The notes under the pieces: model-generated
Databases searched by the model: none
What the model was told of the DNA's origin: nothing
The model's input: the letters and a program-made list of their open reading frames with translations, nothing else
In this document: in pieces, positions 1 to 9,868 of the stretch
Layout: every line of letters starts with the position of its first letter
Position numbering within the stretch: position 1 is the first letter of the stretch
Origin: Linnemannia hyalina
Taxonomy: Eukaryota > Mortierellomycota > Mortierellomycetes > Mortierellales > Mortierellaceae
Reading direction: 5' to 3'
Assembly: GCA_019671135.1 (NCBI GenBank)
Contig: JAHRHY010000007.1
Coordinates: 2,046,001 to 2,110,000 of the forward strand
DNA: 64,000 bases
Program-made: the position numbers and the translations under genes

Positions 1-1866
1 CATCTGGGCCGTAACCTCCTGCGCATACTTCTCCTCCTTCTGCCAGATCTCTGCCTGCCTCTTCCGTCTCTCCTCAACCAACCTCCGACTCTCCAACAAC
101 CTCGTCTCGGCCTCTGCTAAGGCCTTATCCTGACTCAACACCTCGGCCTCATGCTGATCCCGCTTCTGCTGCATAGTCTCCCTCAACACTCGATTCTTCT
201 CCTCCATATTCCTGGTCAACCGCTCCGTCTGTTCCAGTTTCGACGACAGCGTCATATCCGTCAGTTTCCGGTTCTCAATCGTCGATTTTAACGCCTCGAG
301 TTCGTCCGCTCCTTGGTGGTACTTTTCGAGGAGTGAGAGAGTGACGGCCATCATTTCCCGGATCGCGTAGAGTTCTCGGGGGACGGATTCGATGCGTTCG
401 ACGGAAGAATATTTAGTCTGGACTTGTCTGCGATGTTGTTCAATTTGGGCATTGAGCGAGATGAGGGATTCAGGGATTTGGGCGAGGTCTTGTTCTAGGG
501 TCTCTGGGACGTGGACCCGCTGTGCCTGCAGGACGTCCAGTTCCTTGGTCGCCTTTTCAATCGCCGCATTCAACTCTCTCTATTGTATCCGATATTTGAA
601 TGTCGTAAAAAAAACGTGTGAGAGTCCCGAAAATTGAAAAAAATCTTGACAGCAAAAAAGCAAAGCGAACGTAAACAAAAGCAAAAAAAAAAAAGGGTTC
701 TTACATTGCGTTCGACAAGTAATGATCTCTCCTTGGTGACTTCGTCCTTCAAAAGTGTGGTGTCAACTTCCTTCTTCTTGTACACTTCCATCTCCAAGGC
801 TAGGTTCTGGTTGATAACCTTTAGTTCCTCTACCCGCGGCTCCTGAGCAATTCTCCTCTGTCTATAAAATAAGATAACTATCGTTAGTAAACACAGAGAC
901 TAATGAGGTGCAACTGTCTCACAGACCGACACGAGAATGGTCTCTCAAGTTTGAAAGGCAAACATCCAAAAAAAGCAAAAGAAGGAACTTACTTGAGGTT
1001 CTCGAGCTCTTGGGTCATTTGCTCATGTTCCTTCTCCCGGTCGACAATCATGTCTATGACCTCGTCCGTATTTTGCATCTCCTGAAAGAACGCCGGCTGT
1101 CTGTCTTCTCGGAACTTTGCGAAATTGATGACGGCACTCAGCACCCGTCGGACTCGTTCTGCCTCGGGTTTTGTCAAGTCCCTTGATGTAAAGTCGTTCA
1201 CTCCCACCTCATACATCATGCTCGCCCTGTTGAAAGTGAAGATAATGAAAAAAAAGGATTAATTACGGCGTGATTGTTAATGGATTCTCAGTGATAACGA
1301 TAGCAGCTGGTCCTGTGGGTGTCTTTTTTGAACGTACAGTTGTTGGAGAAAGATGTAGAACCTGACGCCATCCACCACAAAGTCCTACAAGAAGCAGAAA
1401 ATGCGACGCGCGGTTAGCTTTCCTGTCATCGACGCTTCACCACAACCACCTTCCAAAAGCACAACCCGAGAAAGCAAAATAGCTCAAAAAGACCTACAGG
1501 GTGCTGAACAATCTTCATTTCCTGAATATCCTCCATGTAACAATCATCCTTGATACATCCCGTGGCAACATCCATAAAGGCCTCATAGACAACCAACACC
1601 TTCTGAGGCGTCGGCCTTGCAAGGTCATCCTCCGTACAAGGGACTTGGACATCTGACATGCACGAGACAATGGCTTGGGGTTTCAGGATCGGGAAATGGT
1701 ACGTCTCTTGGGCATTGCGGGTTGAGTGAAGCATGCCACCGCCTCCACCTCCACTACCACCTCCGCCGCTCCCAGGGTTGAGGTTACTGCTGCTGGAGAT
1801 GGCGCCTGAGGGTCGAGGGATGTTAGATCCTGGTCTGCCAGATATTGATTTGCGAAAGTTGTTCAT
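1..1866 (-). CDS. NUF2: Kinetochore protein NUF2 (3'-partial, leaves the window)
   Basis: Nuf2 is a subunit of the Ndc80 complex that couples kinetochores to spindle microtubules. Exons on the minus strand close in phase: 1866-1498, 1384-1338, 1226-993, 861-705 and 579 to beyond base 1. The protein starts with a Ser/Gly-rich leader of about 50 residues including a glycine run. Then comes the Nuf2 calponin-homology-like head, recognisable from YHFPILKPQAIVSCMSD, the LARPTPQKV segment and LSAVINFAKFRE. From exon 4 on it is heptad-like coiled coil (Lys/Glu/Gln-rich), as expected for Nuf2. The ATG at 1866 is the first in frame and directly precedes the leader. The C-terminal coiled coil lies outside the window. 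The next gene to the right is transcribed divergently about 0.96 kb away. Confidence 0.93.
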
Positions 1867-2825
1867 TCCGTTGAGGGTGTGGGGGTATATGCGCGTAAGT
1901 TTGCTTGGTTGGAGGAACGGTTCCTGAGATAATGATTGTTGTTTTCGCTGTTGTTCCTTTGCAGAAGATTGTCACGCGATTGCTTGTCTGTGATGTGTTC
2001 TTGAGAAAAGAGTGCGTTGAAGAGTGAAGAGTCTCTCTGTCCTCTTGGGTCTGCCTATTATTTGTGAACACACTCTCGCGTTTCGCAGTCACCCCAACAG
2101 CTTCGTTGATGGCAATTTGGTGGCGTCTTTTGCCCAAAAAACATGCGCATTAACAAGTGGGCTGCATGTACGGCAACTGGACGACCCTCGGCAAGCTTCT
2201 TATGGTAGTGAAAACAAGTTTAGAGCCATCCATTGGCGCTTGCTGCAAGAGGATATTGTTATCAATGAGGTAAAGAGAGGATTCTATTTAGGTGGGTGCT
2301 CTGTTTTGTGTCTCGCTTTATATCATTATAGTGAGCGGTTTTTGGTACTCTGGGCACACCATACGCAGTGGTCGTACTCTCTTACACAAATAATGACCAT
2401 TCACTTCAAGCACCATCATTGATCACTGTATCTGTGTCACTCGTAGGTAAAAAAAATCTCAGGCCACTACCACTCATTTGCTCCTTTTGCATCTCAAATG
2501 GATACCCTCTGGTGAAGGCAGTCCTGGCAAACAACAGAGAAGGACGAACAAGCAGGGAAACGGCCTTCCCGAGATGCAAATAAAGATCGAAAGGAATAAA
2601 GAAGAGAAAGGCAATTAACAGGCGAGGGAGAAGGAGGATGGGTTGGCAACAAATACATGTAAGTCCTTGGGGTTTAAGGAACATGCATCAAAATGAAGCA
2701 CCTTGATCATGTCACGTGTTGGCCCATGACCCTGGCATCCTTTTCCTTGAGAAAAAAAGTCCGAAAATGCGATTCATTTCTGCAACCCTTTTTATCCACC
2801 CCAACCATCACCCAAACCAACAGTA
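1867..2825. other. Divergent intergenic spacer NUF2 / MAPR-like gene
   Basis: No supported gene. Short open frames here have no recognisable composition or splice-supported extension. The interval must hold the two divergent promoters. A run of CT/GT-rich sequence precedes the NUF2 start, and CCAAC-type motifs precede the ATG at 2826. Confidence 0.5.
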
Positions 2826-3814
2826 ATGGACCAACAAAAGGCGGCCAAGCAGCGGCACACAAAGAACCGCATTGACAACGACCAACATAACGACCCCCGG
2901 GCTGATGGAGCCAGTCGACATTCATCCAAGCAGTCAAGGACAGCAGCAAACACCTCGTCCTGGAAGCAGTCTGTTCTTCAGGGGTTATGCCTCTCGGTCC
3001 TCTTCTTCTTCCTGGCCTCCTACCTCGTCACCGACACCTGGCTCTGGGGCTACAAAGGAAAATACACCAACCTGCGCCATTGGTTCCCTGTACGAAAAAA
3101 AACTCAACTCAAGCAACATGTCATGGAAGCATGGACCATGAACCTTGCTCCTTTCTCGCGACTGAGCAGCACCGTCTTCTAACACCTCGTTTACCTTTGT
3201 CGTTGTACAACCATTGTAGCCAAAGGAAGTGGTCTTCACACAAACGGAGTTGCTGAAATACGATGGATCGGATCCCTCAAAGAAGATTTATCTGGCCATC
3301 AAGGGCGAGGTCTTTGACGTGACCGCCGGACGACCCTATTACTCCAAGGGCGGTGGGTATGGCTTCTTCTCGGGTAAAGATGCATCGCGTGCTTATACCA
3401 CAGGCTGTTTCCAGACCCATCTGACGCATGATCTCCGTGGCCTTACTAAACAACAACTCGCGGTAAGTCTTCGCCTTCTTCTTCATTCATTGTGAGGCTG
3501 TGGATCTAGTGTGCTCTGAGAGTGAGAGTGTGAGAGTGTGATAGATGTGGGATGGCGCTCAGTAGAGTATGGATGTGGGCTTGTAAGGTTCCTAACGGAT
3601 CTATTTCTTCTATCACGACCAAATACACACACGCGCTATGTGCTTTGAACCGTGCCATGCATACAAACAATAGGATATTGACGGGTGGGCCAATTTTTAC
3701 AGGAATCATCAAAAGTACTTCAAGGTTGGCACCGTCATCCTCGACCCTATCGATCCCGCCTCGCCCATCCCTGAAGATTGCCATCAGCCCGTCGCTCCCA
3801 AGCCATCCTCTTAG
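2826..3814 (+). CDS. Membrane-anchored cytochrome b5-like (MAPR family) heme/steroid-binding protein
   Basis: Exon 1 (2826-3089) gives a polar, Lys/Ser-rich N-terminus, one hydrophobic anchor (about residues 50-68, VLQGLCLSVLFFFLASYLV) and the TWLWGYKGKY linker. Exon 2 (3220-3462) joins in phase to read HWFPPKEVVFTQ and carries the cytochrome-b5-like fold: ELLKYDG, IYLAIKGEVFDVTAG, YGFFSGKDASRAY, DLRGL, all hallmarks of the MAPR family. The last exon (about 3702-3814) gives NHQKYFKVGTV and a PIPEDC tail ending at TAG. Exon 2 ends in phase 0 but the last exon needs phase 2, so a mini-exon of 3n+2 bases is missing. 3566-3582 (17 nt, AG before, GTAAGG after) closes the frame. AATAAA lies at 3825-3830. 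MAPR proteins bind heme and act at ER or other endomembranes; substrate unknown here. Confidence 0.85.
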
Positions 3815-5035
3815 ACACGACTGTAATAAAAACAATACCCTCTCCCTTCAACACTAGCTATCGTGACTGTCCATTTGGCTTGTCTATTATTTCGTGTGCG
3901 AAGAGCAAGTTATCAAGGCTAATGGACACTCCTGTCGGATCAACTCTGGTCCATTTCTTTTTCTCCTTCTCCTCCTAGCACGCGCGGGCCATGCCGAAGA
4001 TAACCTTTACTTCACTCGCCATTCAAGTTGCTCTCTCGCCCTTTTATTTACCCTTTGACCTCCTCTCTCTTTGTCAATCTCGCTCTATCGTGCGTAAGGT
4101 TACATGAGACAGAAGCCCGAGTGGGGACACTAACCATTTTTTGTTCAAGGCATTGGCGATAAGTTTTTTTGTTGCGACCATTCCTAGTTGGACACAATGA
4201 CAAAGTGAAGGACTTATCACAACACCCGCGTTTTCCTTCACTCACACACACTCTCACTCCTTTCACACTTTTGCTATTGCGCTGCACAATCGCCTCCCTC
4301 ATTTTCTCCTCTTCTCCTGATTCCTCTTTTCTCTCGCTTTTTCTCTCTCTCTCCTGCTTAGGCTCCCATGCCTACAATATGAGGCGGAAAAAAGGTGGTA
4401 CCTTGAATTGAATAAGGTCTTTTCTTCACGACAGACCCAGACCCATCACCGTCCTCACTCTTGGTGCCCCTCTTCTTTTTTCAATCTTTCAATCTTCTCT
4501 CCCCTCATTACTTATTTCATTGGACGAGTGTCGCCTCTCCTTGAACTATTCACCCCCTTGGATCTAGCAACCAAAAATAAACCCTTTATTTGATGACCTT
4601 GAGATATTAGAGGCACACATTCAGCCGGGCTATGAATACACAGTTATTGTGCCATGTTATACAACGGTTGATCTCCTTGTGCAGAACATGACAAAGTACC
4701 TAAGCCAACGGGTTTACTATGAAACGAAAGAAATAAATGCCATACACACACACATACGCGCGCGCGCACAAAGACAGTATACTCCGGATGTGCGTTATCC
4801 TTTTCCGTGATGTTCAGCCAGGACATGTCCTGTGATGGGTATTTCAATAGCTTCACCCATGCCAGCTCCGTTTTTTCTTCTTTTTTCTTTTCTTCTCCTC
4901 TTCATCTTTGCTTTCGTTCAAGTCTTCACCCTTCAAACACCAGAGATTACAGGAGCCTTTTCCCTACCACACACATCCTTAACCTTCTCGTCACTCCACT
5001 CGCCCTTTCCACCCTCCCACTCACATAACACAACA
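3815..5035. other. Intergenic spacer, pyrimidine-rich
   Basis: It contains the 3' UTR of the MAPR-like gene, then C/T-rich sequence with short (CA)n and (CG)n runs near 4743-4768. The open frame that extends into the GPI protein from 4832 is treated as 5' UTR because the real signal peptide begins at 5036. No other gene seen. Confidence 0.5.
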
Positions 5036-5578
5036 ATGATCAAGTCAATTCTCGCACTGGCAACCATCGCCACCATGGTATCCGCCCAAGCTCTGACCCA
5101 CATCTCGTTCACACAACCCGTGGGCGACGGCATCACATACGTGGCCGGCACCAACCAGACCTTCTCCTGGACCATGGCCTGTACCGCCCCCTCAACCCTC
5201 GTCTCTGCAACCCCCAACGCAACCGAAGTCGATTTCATGGACTCGAACAACATCAGCAACGCCTTCTTTGTCAAGAAGGTCGGTACCATCGATTGCACCA
5301 AATCCGTCGGAAATCTCGTCTGGACCGTCCCTGCCGACACCAAGGCAGGTGTTTATGCGCTGCAGTTCCTGCTGACCCCCAATAATGCGTATTCCGGCCG
5401 GTTTAATGTTACTACTCCTGGCGAAAGTGGCAGTGGTGATGGTACGGCTCCTTCGACTGCCACTGGTGATGGTGCTAATGCGCCTACGCGTACTGCTGGC
5501 AGTGGCGCCGCTAGTTTGGTGGTTAGCAGTGTTGGAGCTGTTGTTGCAGCTGGTGCCGCTCTTGCTATGCTTCTTTAA
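5036..5578 (+). CDS. GPI-anchored Ser/Thr-rich cell-wall protein, Kre9/KNH-like
   Basis: Single exon, 180 residues. The chosen ATG begins a canonical signal peptide (MIKSILALATIATMVSAQ, cleavage after SAQ or nearby); an upstream in-frame ATG at 4832 would bury it. Residues about 20-120 match the fungal Ser-Thr-rich GPI-anchored family with the Kre9/KNH N-terminal domain: FTQPVGDGITYVAGTNQTFSW, the paired cysteines, and WTVPADTKAG...YALQFLLTPN. A Gly/Ser/Thr-rich spacer follows, then a C-terminal hydrophobic tail (AGAALAMLL) after small residues, which is a GPI-attachment signal. Several N-glycosylation sequons are present (NQT, NAT, NIS, NVT). Expected at the outer plasma membrane or wall, where the yeast relatives affect beta-1,6-glucan. 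Codon use is strongly biased to C-ending codons, consistent with high expression. Confidence 0.88.
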   Translation: MIKSILALATIATMVSAQALTHISFTQPVGDGITYVAGTNQTFSWTMACTAPSTLVSATPNATEVDFMDSNNISNAFFVKKVGTIDCTKSVGNLVWTVPADTKAGVYALQFLLTPNNAYSGRFNVTTPGESGSGDGTAPSTATGDGANAPTRTAGSGAASLVVSSVGAVVAAGAALAMLL

Positions 5579-6741
5579 AAAGTACTCTTTTTTTCTTCCT
5601 GTCCTCGAGATGTTCTCCCGTCGTCTCTTTTTCTGTCAAGGCAGTTAGTCTCTTTCGGTATTGTGTCTTTTACCCCTAGGCAGAGCACAATATTCTTACC
5701 ATATTTTTACTTATCTAGCTTACACGTCGTAGACACAATAATCATAGCATGCAAACTCCAGAGCATTCATGTCATCCCAAAATTCTTTTTTTCACTCGTG
5801 CTCTTTTTTGTTTCTGATGCTGCAATTTGAGACGGCGTGTGTGGAGTGTACGTGGGGATGGCAAAGTAGGATGGCGGTGTCTGTGTGCATAAAAGTACAT
5901 GAATTGCAAGAGTGTCCACAATTGTTATCGCAAATGGTCGATTGGGGCCACGTTGACAAGGTTTTGTTGCTGGGAGTGTTTCTGGACGCACAAACAAACG
6001 GTGTCATAATGAAGGAACAGAGAGATGAAAGGGTAATTGGAAGATTGGAGGCGGAGCAACCTTGATTCCGGCTTTGTCGACTCTCTGCTCAAAATTATCC
6101 GTTCTCAAGCACAGTGCACACAAATAGTGGCAAATTCAAAGTGGGCTTTTTGTTTTGGTGTTGTGGAAGTAAGGAGCAATTGAGAGGAGAGTGAGGGGGT
6201 TGGGTGGGAAGGCCTAGAGGCAAATAAGGCAAATAGCTTGCAATCGTATACGAGGTCGTGTGAATGGCAGGAAGTGTGAGTGTGTGTGAAAGGGGGAGTG
6301 ATAAACAAGTATGGCAAAGTCAAGGTTGATTGCATATGGCGCAATGGGAGGAGTATGATTCCGGTTTGTGTCTGATAGACAGGGCACAGGCATACAGAGT
6401 GTGCTCACTGTCTGGAAGGGAAAGAATTTGTCTTGGCACTGGCAAGAATAGCAAGAGGCTGACAATCGAACACGTTGCAAAACATTTTGTTAGCCACCAC
6501 TACCAGTCCTGCTTACGCCCCGTAATGGTGCACCTCCCCATAAGAAAGCCCACTCCCCCACCTTTCTCTCTTCTCTCCACTTCACTTCACTCTTTGAACC
6601 TTTCTCCTTCTGCCACGACACTCTCTCTTCTTCTTCTCTCAACCCGCTCTCTTCTTGACACGTATCAAGCACCTTTTCTCAACCCACCCCACCTTTCTGT
6701 ATATAAACCTTTCATAACTTCGTACCTCTGTCCGGGCCATC
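5579..6741. other. Intergenic spacer and promoter of the HAC1-like gene
   Basis: No gene supported. The last 250 bases before 6742 are C/T-rich with a TATATAAA-like element at about 6700, typical of a promoter and 5' UTR. Confidence 0.45.
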
Positions 6742-8489
6742 ATGTTCTCGACAACAAAGCTTCCCACCTTGCCTCACATGATGGCCCATGCCTCTTCTGC
6801 TGATGCTCCCTTTGACAGCGAAGTGCTGTCCAACGCAGACCTGGACAGCCTGGCATCCGTGACAACCCCCTCTGCAACCACCCCTACCACTTCATTGCAT
6901 CTCGATATCGATATCCTTGCACAACTCATGAATACAACACCTTCAACTTCTACTTCGAACAGCCAGAACAACAGTGCAACCGACCTTCTCCTCTCCGACC
7001 ACAGCATCCTCGCTACTTCCTCTTCGACATCCTGGACTGCTTCGCCCTCGATCAGCCCAATGGTCCTCAAGCTCGAGTCGCCCCTCCTCTCCCACCTCGA
7101 GGTCCCTTCCTCCTCCAAGAAGTCCTCCCGCAGGGCCTCTACCTCTTCGACTGCCACCGCTACCACCGCCAACAACAGCAGCAGTCGCAAGAGGTCGGCA
7201 GTAGAACCCGCCGACAAGGAGGCCAAGGCTCGCGAGCGAGTGTTGCGCAACCGCGCGGCGGCCCAGGAGTCAAGAGACAAGAAGCGCAAGTACGTCGCCG
7301 AGATCGAGGCCTCGAACGAGAACCTTCAGGAGGAGAATTGTCAACTGCTCAAGCGTCTCAAGACCGTCGAGTCTGACAACCTTTCTCTCCACCAACGTCT
7401 CGAGGCCCTCACCGCACAGTTCGCACAGATGCAGCAACAATTGGCTTCGTCGTCCCCATCCGTAAAGTACAACACCAACAACCAACCCGGAGTCGGCTTT
7501 TGCCAGGTAACCATCGTGTCCACTTATCCATCATCCATTCATTGTCCTCGATGTCCATAGCCTACATATCCATCCACTGTCCTCTTTGTTCCATGCCTAC
7601 ATTCATACCCATCCATTGCGACCTTGTATCCATCCATCATACTCCAACCAGTTCAAGCATCACTAACGGATACTTCTTGCTTATGACCTTCAACTAATAG
7701 TCTGCAGTACTGGCAAAGAAGGACAGGAGGTCCCGTGAAACGGACACCTTGACCAACTCTCCGCAGCAGAAGCTGGCTCCAACCCAGAGGAACCCTCACA
7801 CCACGATTTCCACCAACAACAAACCCCGAAGAGTCTATTCGATGACGATGAAGACCTTGATGACGAGCAAGCAGAGTCTGAACAGGGAAGCCCGTTCGTT
7901 GTCGGATCCGAGTGCAGCTCCGCAGAAATGGATGGAGATCAGCTGTCGGCCTTCTTGCAACAACAACCACAATTGTCGTCGCAAGAAAGCCTTGACGCTC
8001 TCCTCCTCTGCAGCGGCCTCTTTTCCAACAACAACGCTCACTTCAGCGGTCCCGGCAGCAGCGTATATGATGGTCTTCTTGGCCAACATGGTGCTGCCAC
8101 AGCTGATGCTGAACTTTTCGACTCTTTTCTTGATCTCGACTGGAGCGCAATCGAGCAATCCGCAGCTGCTTCCTCCGCTGCCCCAGCAGGAACAGCAACT
8201 TCGGCAGGCGGTCCTCACTTTTATTCAACAGCGCCAGCGACTCTTCTCGAGTCCTCTGTTGTCTAACACGCCTACCGTCGCTCCAAGATTACTCCAGTCC
8301 CAGCCGAGAACCATTAAGGACGACATTACCAGTCTACACCCGTCGGTGATTGAGGATATTGTGACAGAATTCCGTCAGGGCCGCAAAGAAGCAGCCCGCG
8401 GTCTTTTGGTGAGGGCGTTGGTCTCGAGTCGATTAACACTTGATTCCGACGAGATCTGCAAGCGTCTGTCTTTGCTTCGCAAGAAGTGA
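6742..8489 (+). CDS. HAC1: HAC1/XBP1-type bZIP transcription factor of the unfolded protein response
   Basis: Exon 1 (6742-7506) encodes a Ser/Thr-rich N-terminus and a bZIP: basic region with VLRNRAAAQESRDKKRKYV (about residues 168-186) followed by a leucine zipper. The NRAAAQxSRxxKK signature is that of HAC1/XBP1 rather than GCN4. A spliceosomal intron (7507-7700, GTAACC...AATAG) is removed in phase 0. Exon 2 opens in the frame of base 7701. Removing a further 59 nt (7705-7763) between CTG|CAG and CCG|CAG sites shifts to another frame that encodes an acidic C-terminus (SLFDDDEDLDDEQ, FDSFLDLDW) and stops at 8266: about 423 residues. Without that removal the frame runs to 8489: about 517 residues. 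Ire1 cleavage of HAC1/XBP1 mRNA at CNG|CNG loops is established; its use here is inferred from sequence. Confidence 0.85.
7498..7717 (+). promoter_or_regulatory. 5' Ire1-type splice hairpin, completed across a spliceosomal exon junction
   Basis: After removal of intron 7507-7700 the mRNA reads TTTGCCAG (exon 1 end, 7499-7506) joined to T (7701), then loop CTGCAGT (7702-7708), then ACTGGCAAA (7709-7717). The arms TTTGCCAGT and ACTGGCAAA are perfectly complementary over 9 bp around a 7-nt loop that fits the Ire1 consensus CNG|CNGN, with cleavage expected after 7704. In unspliced pre-mRNA only a 3-bp stem remains. Confidence 0.75.
7753..7776 (+). promoter_or_regulatory. 3' Ire1-type splice hairpin
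   Basis: Loop CCGCAGC (7761-7767) is flanked by TCT/AGA and, past a bulged A and an A-C mismatch, by CCA/TGG, giving an imperfect stem. The loop is the same 7-mer as the 5' loop of metazoan XBP1 mRNA. Expected cleavage is after 7763. Joining 7704 to 7764 reads TCTG-CAGCAG and keeps a CAG at both sites. Confidence 0.65.
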
Positions 8490-9868
8490 ATTCCAAGTCG
8501 TTTTGTAGGTTGCCCCATCCTTGTCCAAGTTTTTCACACACTATGGTTGTTTTTTTTCTTTACTTTTACTTTACCACTTTTCCGATAGGACGACTTTAAT
8601 AGCTACTTTTGATTGTTTGCATACTTGTGTTTTTAGTACGGCTTTCGATGCCCTTCCTTTACTCTTTTTTTTCTTTTTTTCCTTGTACTTCTCCCTTTTT
8701 CTTTGTTGTAATGCCCCTCTAGTCGCGTTCCCTCATTCTGTAAATTACCTTTCCTTAATAGCATTCTCTCTCAATACAAACTCGCCTCTTCTCTACAAAG
8801 AAAAACAACTTGTCCCGACCTGTCCTGTCCTGTTGTTTGCTTGCATGTGATCTTGACATTTTTTTCTTCACCAGTGGTTAAATGGAAAGCACATTCTCAA
8901 GATCCGCAAGCAAGACGTTGTAATCGGCTTGATGACTGATGACCATATTCTTTCAGAGAATGTAAGTTCGGGTATCGGTGACCAGTCAGTAGATCGCGCA
9001 CCAGCAAAAATTCGTACTGAATGACAGTTGTCAGGACCAACTCGAAAAGTGAACGTTCGTTCAGTTTTTTAAACAGCATCTTGAACAGGTCCAAGAAAAC
9101 ATCCTCTTTTTTTATTTCTTCTACAATCCTTTCATCTTTCACATTCACTCCTCTCGCTCTTCCCTCATCACCTCTTGACTCCCCCCCTCCCCCCTCCTCC
9201 TTCATTCAACCACACGAGCGATCTTTGACAAGAAAAAAAGTGCTATTGTTGAGAGGAGCTGCGGTGGATGCAGTGGGAGGGGGGAGTGGGAGTACAGTGG
9301 CCCAGAGCCCCAGTCATCACAATGCATTGAAATAGAATCCCCGGTGTTGTGCCTTCTTAGGGCGAGTCCTTGGACGAAGACCTAATTCTATTATTCATGG
9401 TAGGAGAGAGCTACTTCTGTCGCAACCTCGCCACCCTTTCACTCTACACGTAAGTTCCACATTTCACCTCCATCGTTCTTTTAGTAGGGTAGATTCACCT
9501 ACATATACCGTTTCCATTTCTTTTTTTCTTTTAGAAATAAAAAAGAAAGATACACATAAGCAACTCTCTCGAGCTGCTGGATAAATAAAGATAGTAGCTC
9601 GACCACAGCATGATTATTGCCGCACCCAGAGACACTGAATACGCTATCGTTTTTTGTGGCATGAGTTATTGTCAGTTTCGACCCTTTGGACCGACTTTCG
9701 TCATTTCTTTTTTCTCTTTTTTCAATCACTCACCAACGGGACACGCCGAACCCTGATATTTAAGAAAAGCCATATATGGTTGATGTACACACTTTTTATC
9801 AGTGGTTCTTGTGATATTGCTTTGCAAGATGGAGCTATAGAGATACCAAGGAGTGGGACGTCGAGACA
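8490..9868. other. Intergenic spacer between convergent genes
   Basis: It holds the 3' UTR of the HAC1-like transcript and T-rich sequence. The ORFs seen are low-complexity Ser/Phe-rich translations of C/T tracts. Nothing recognised. Confidence 0.45.

Noticed and set aside
4832..5035. Upstream in-frame ATG for the GPI protein
   Set aside because: It would place the clear signal peptide at residue 69 or so and starts in a T/C tract.
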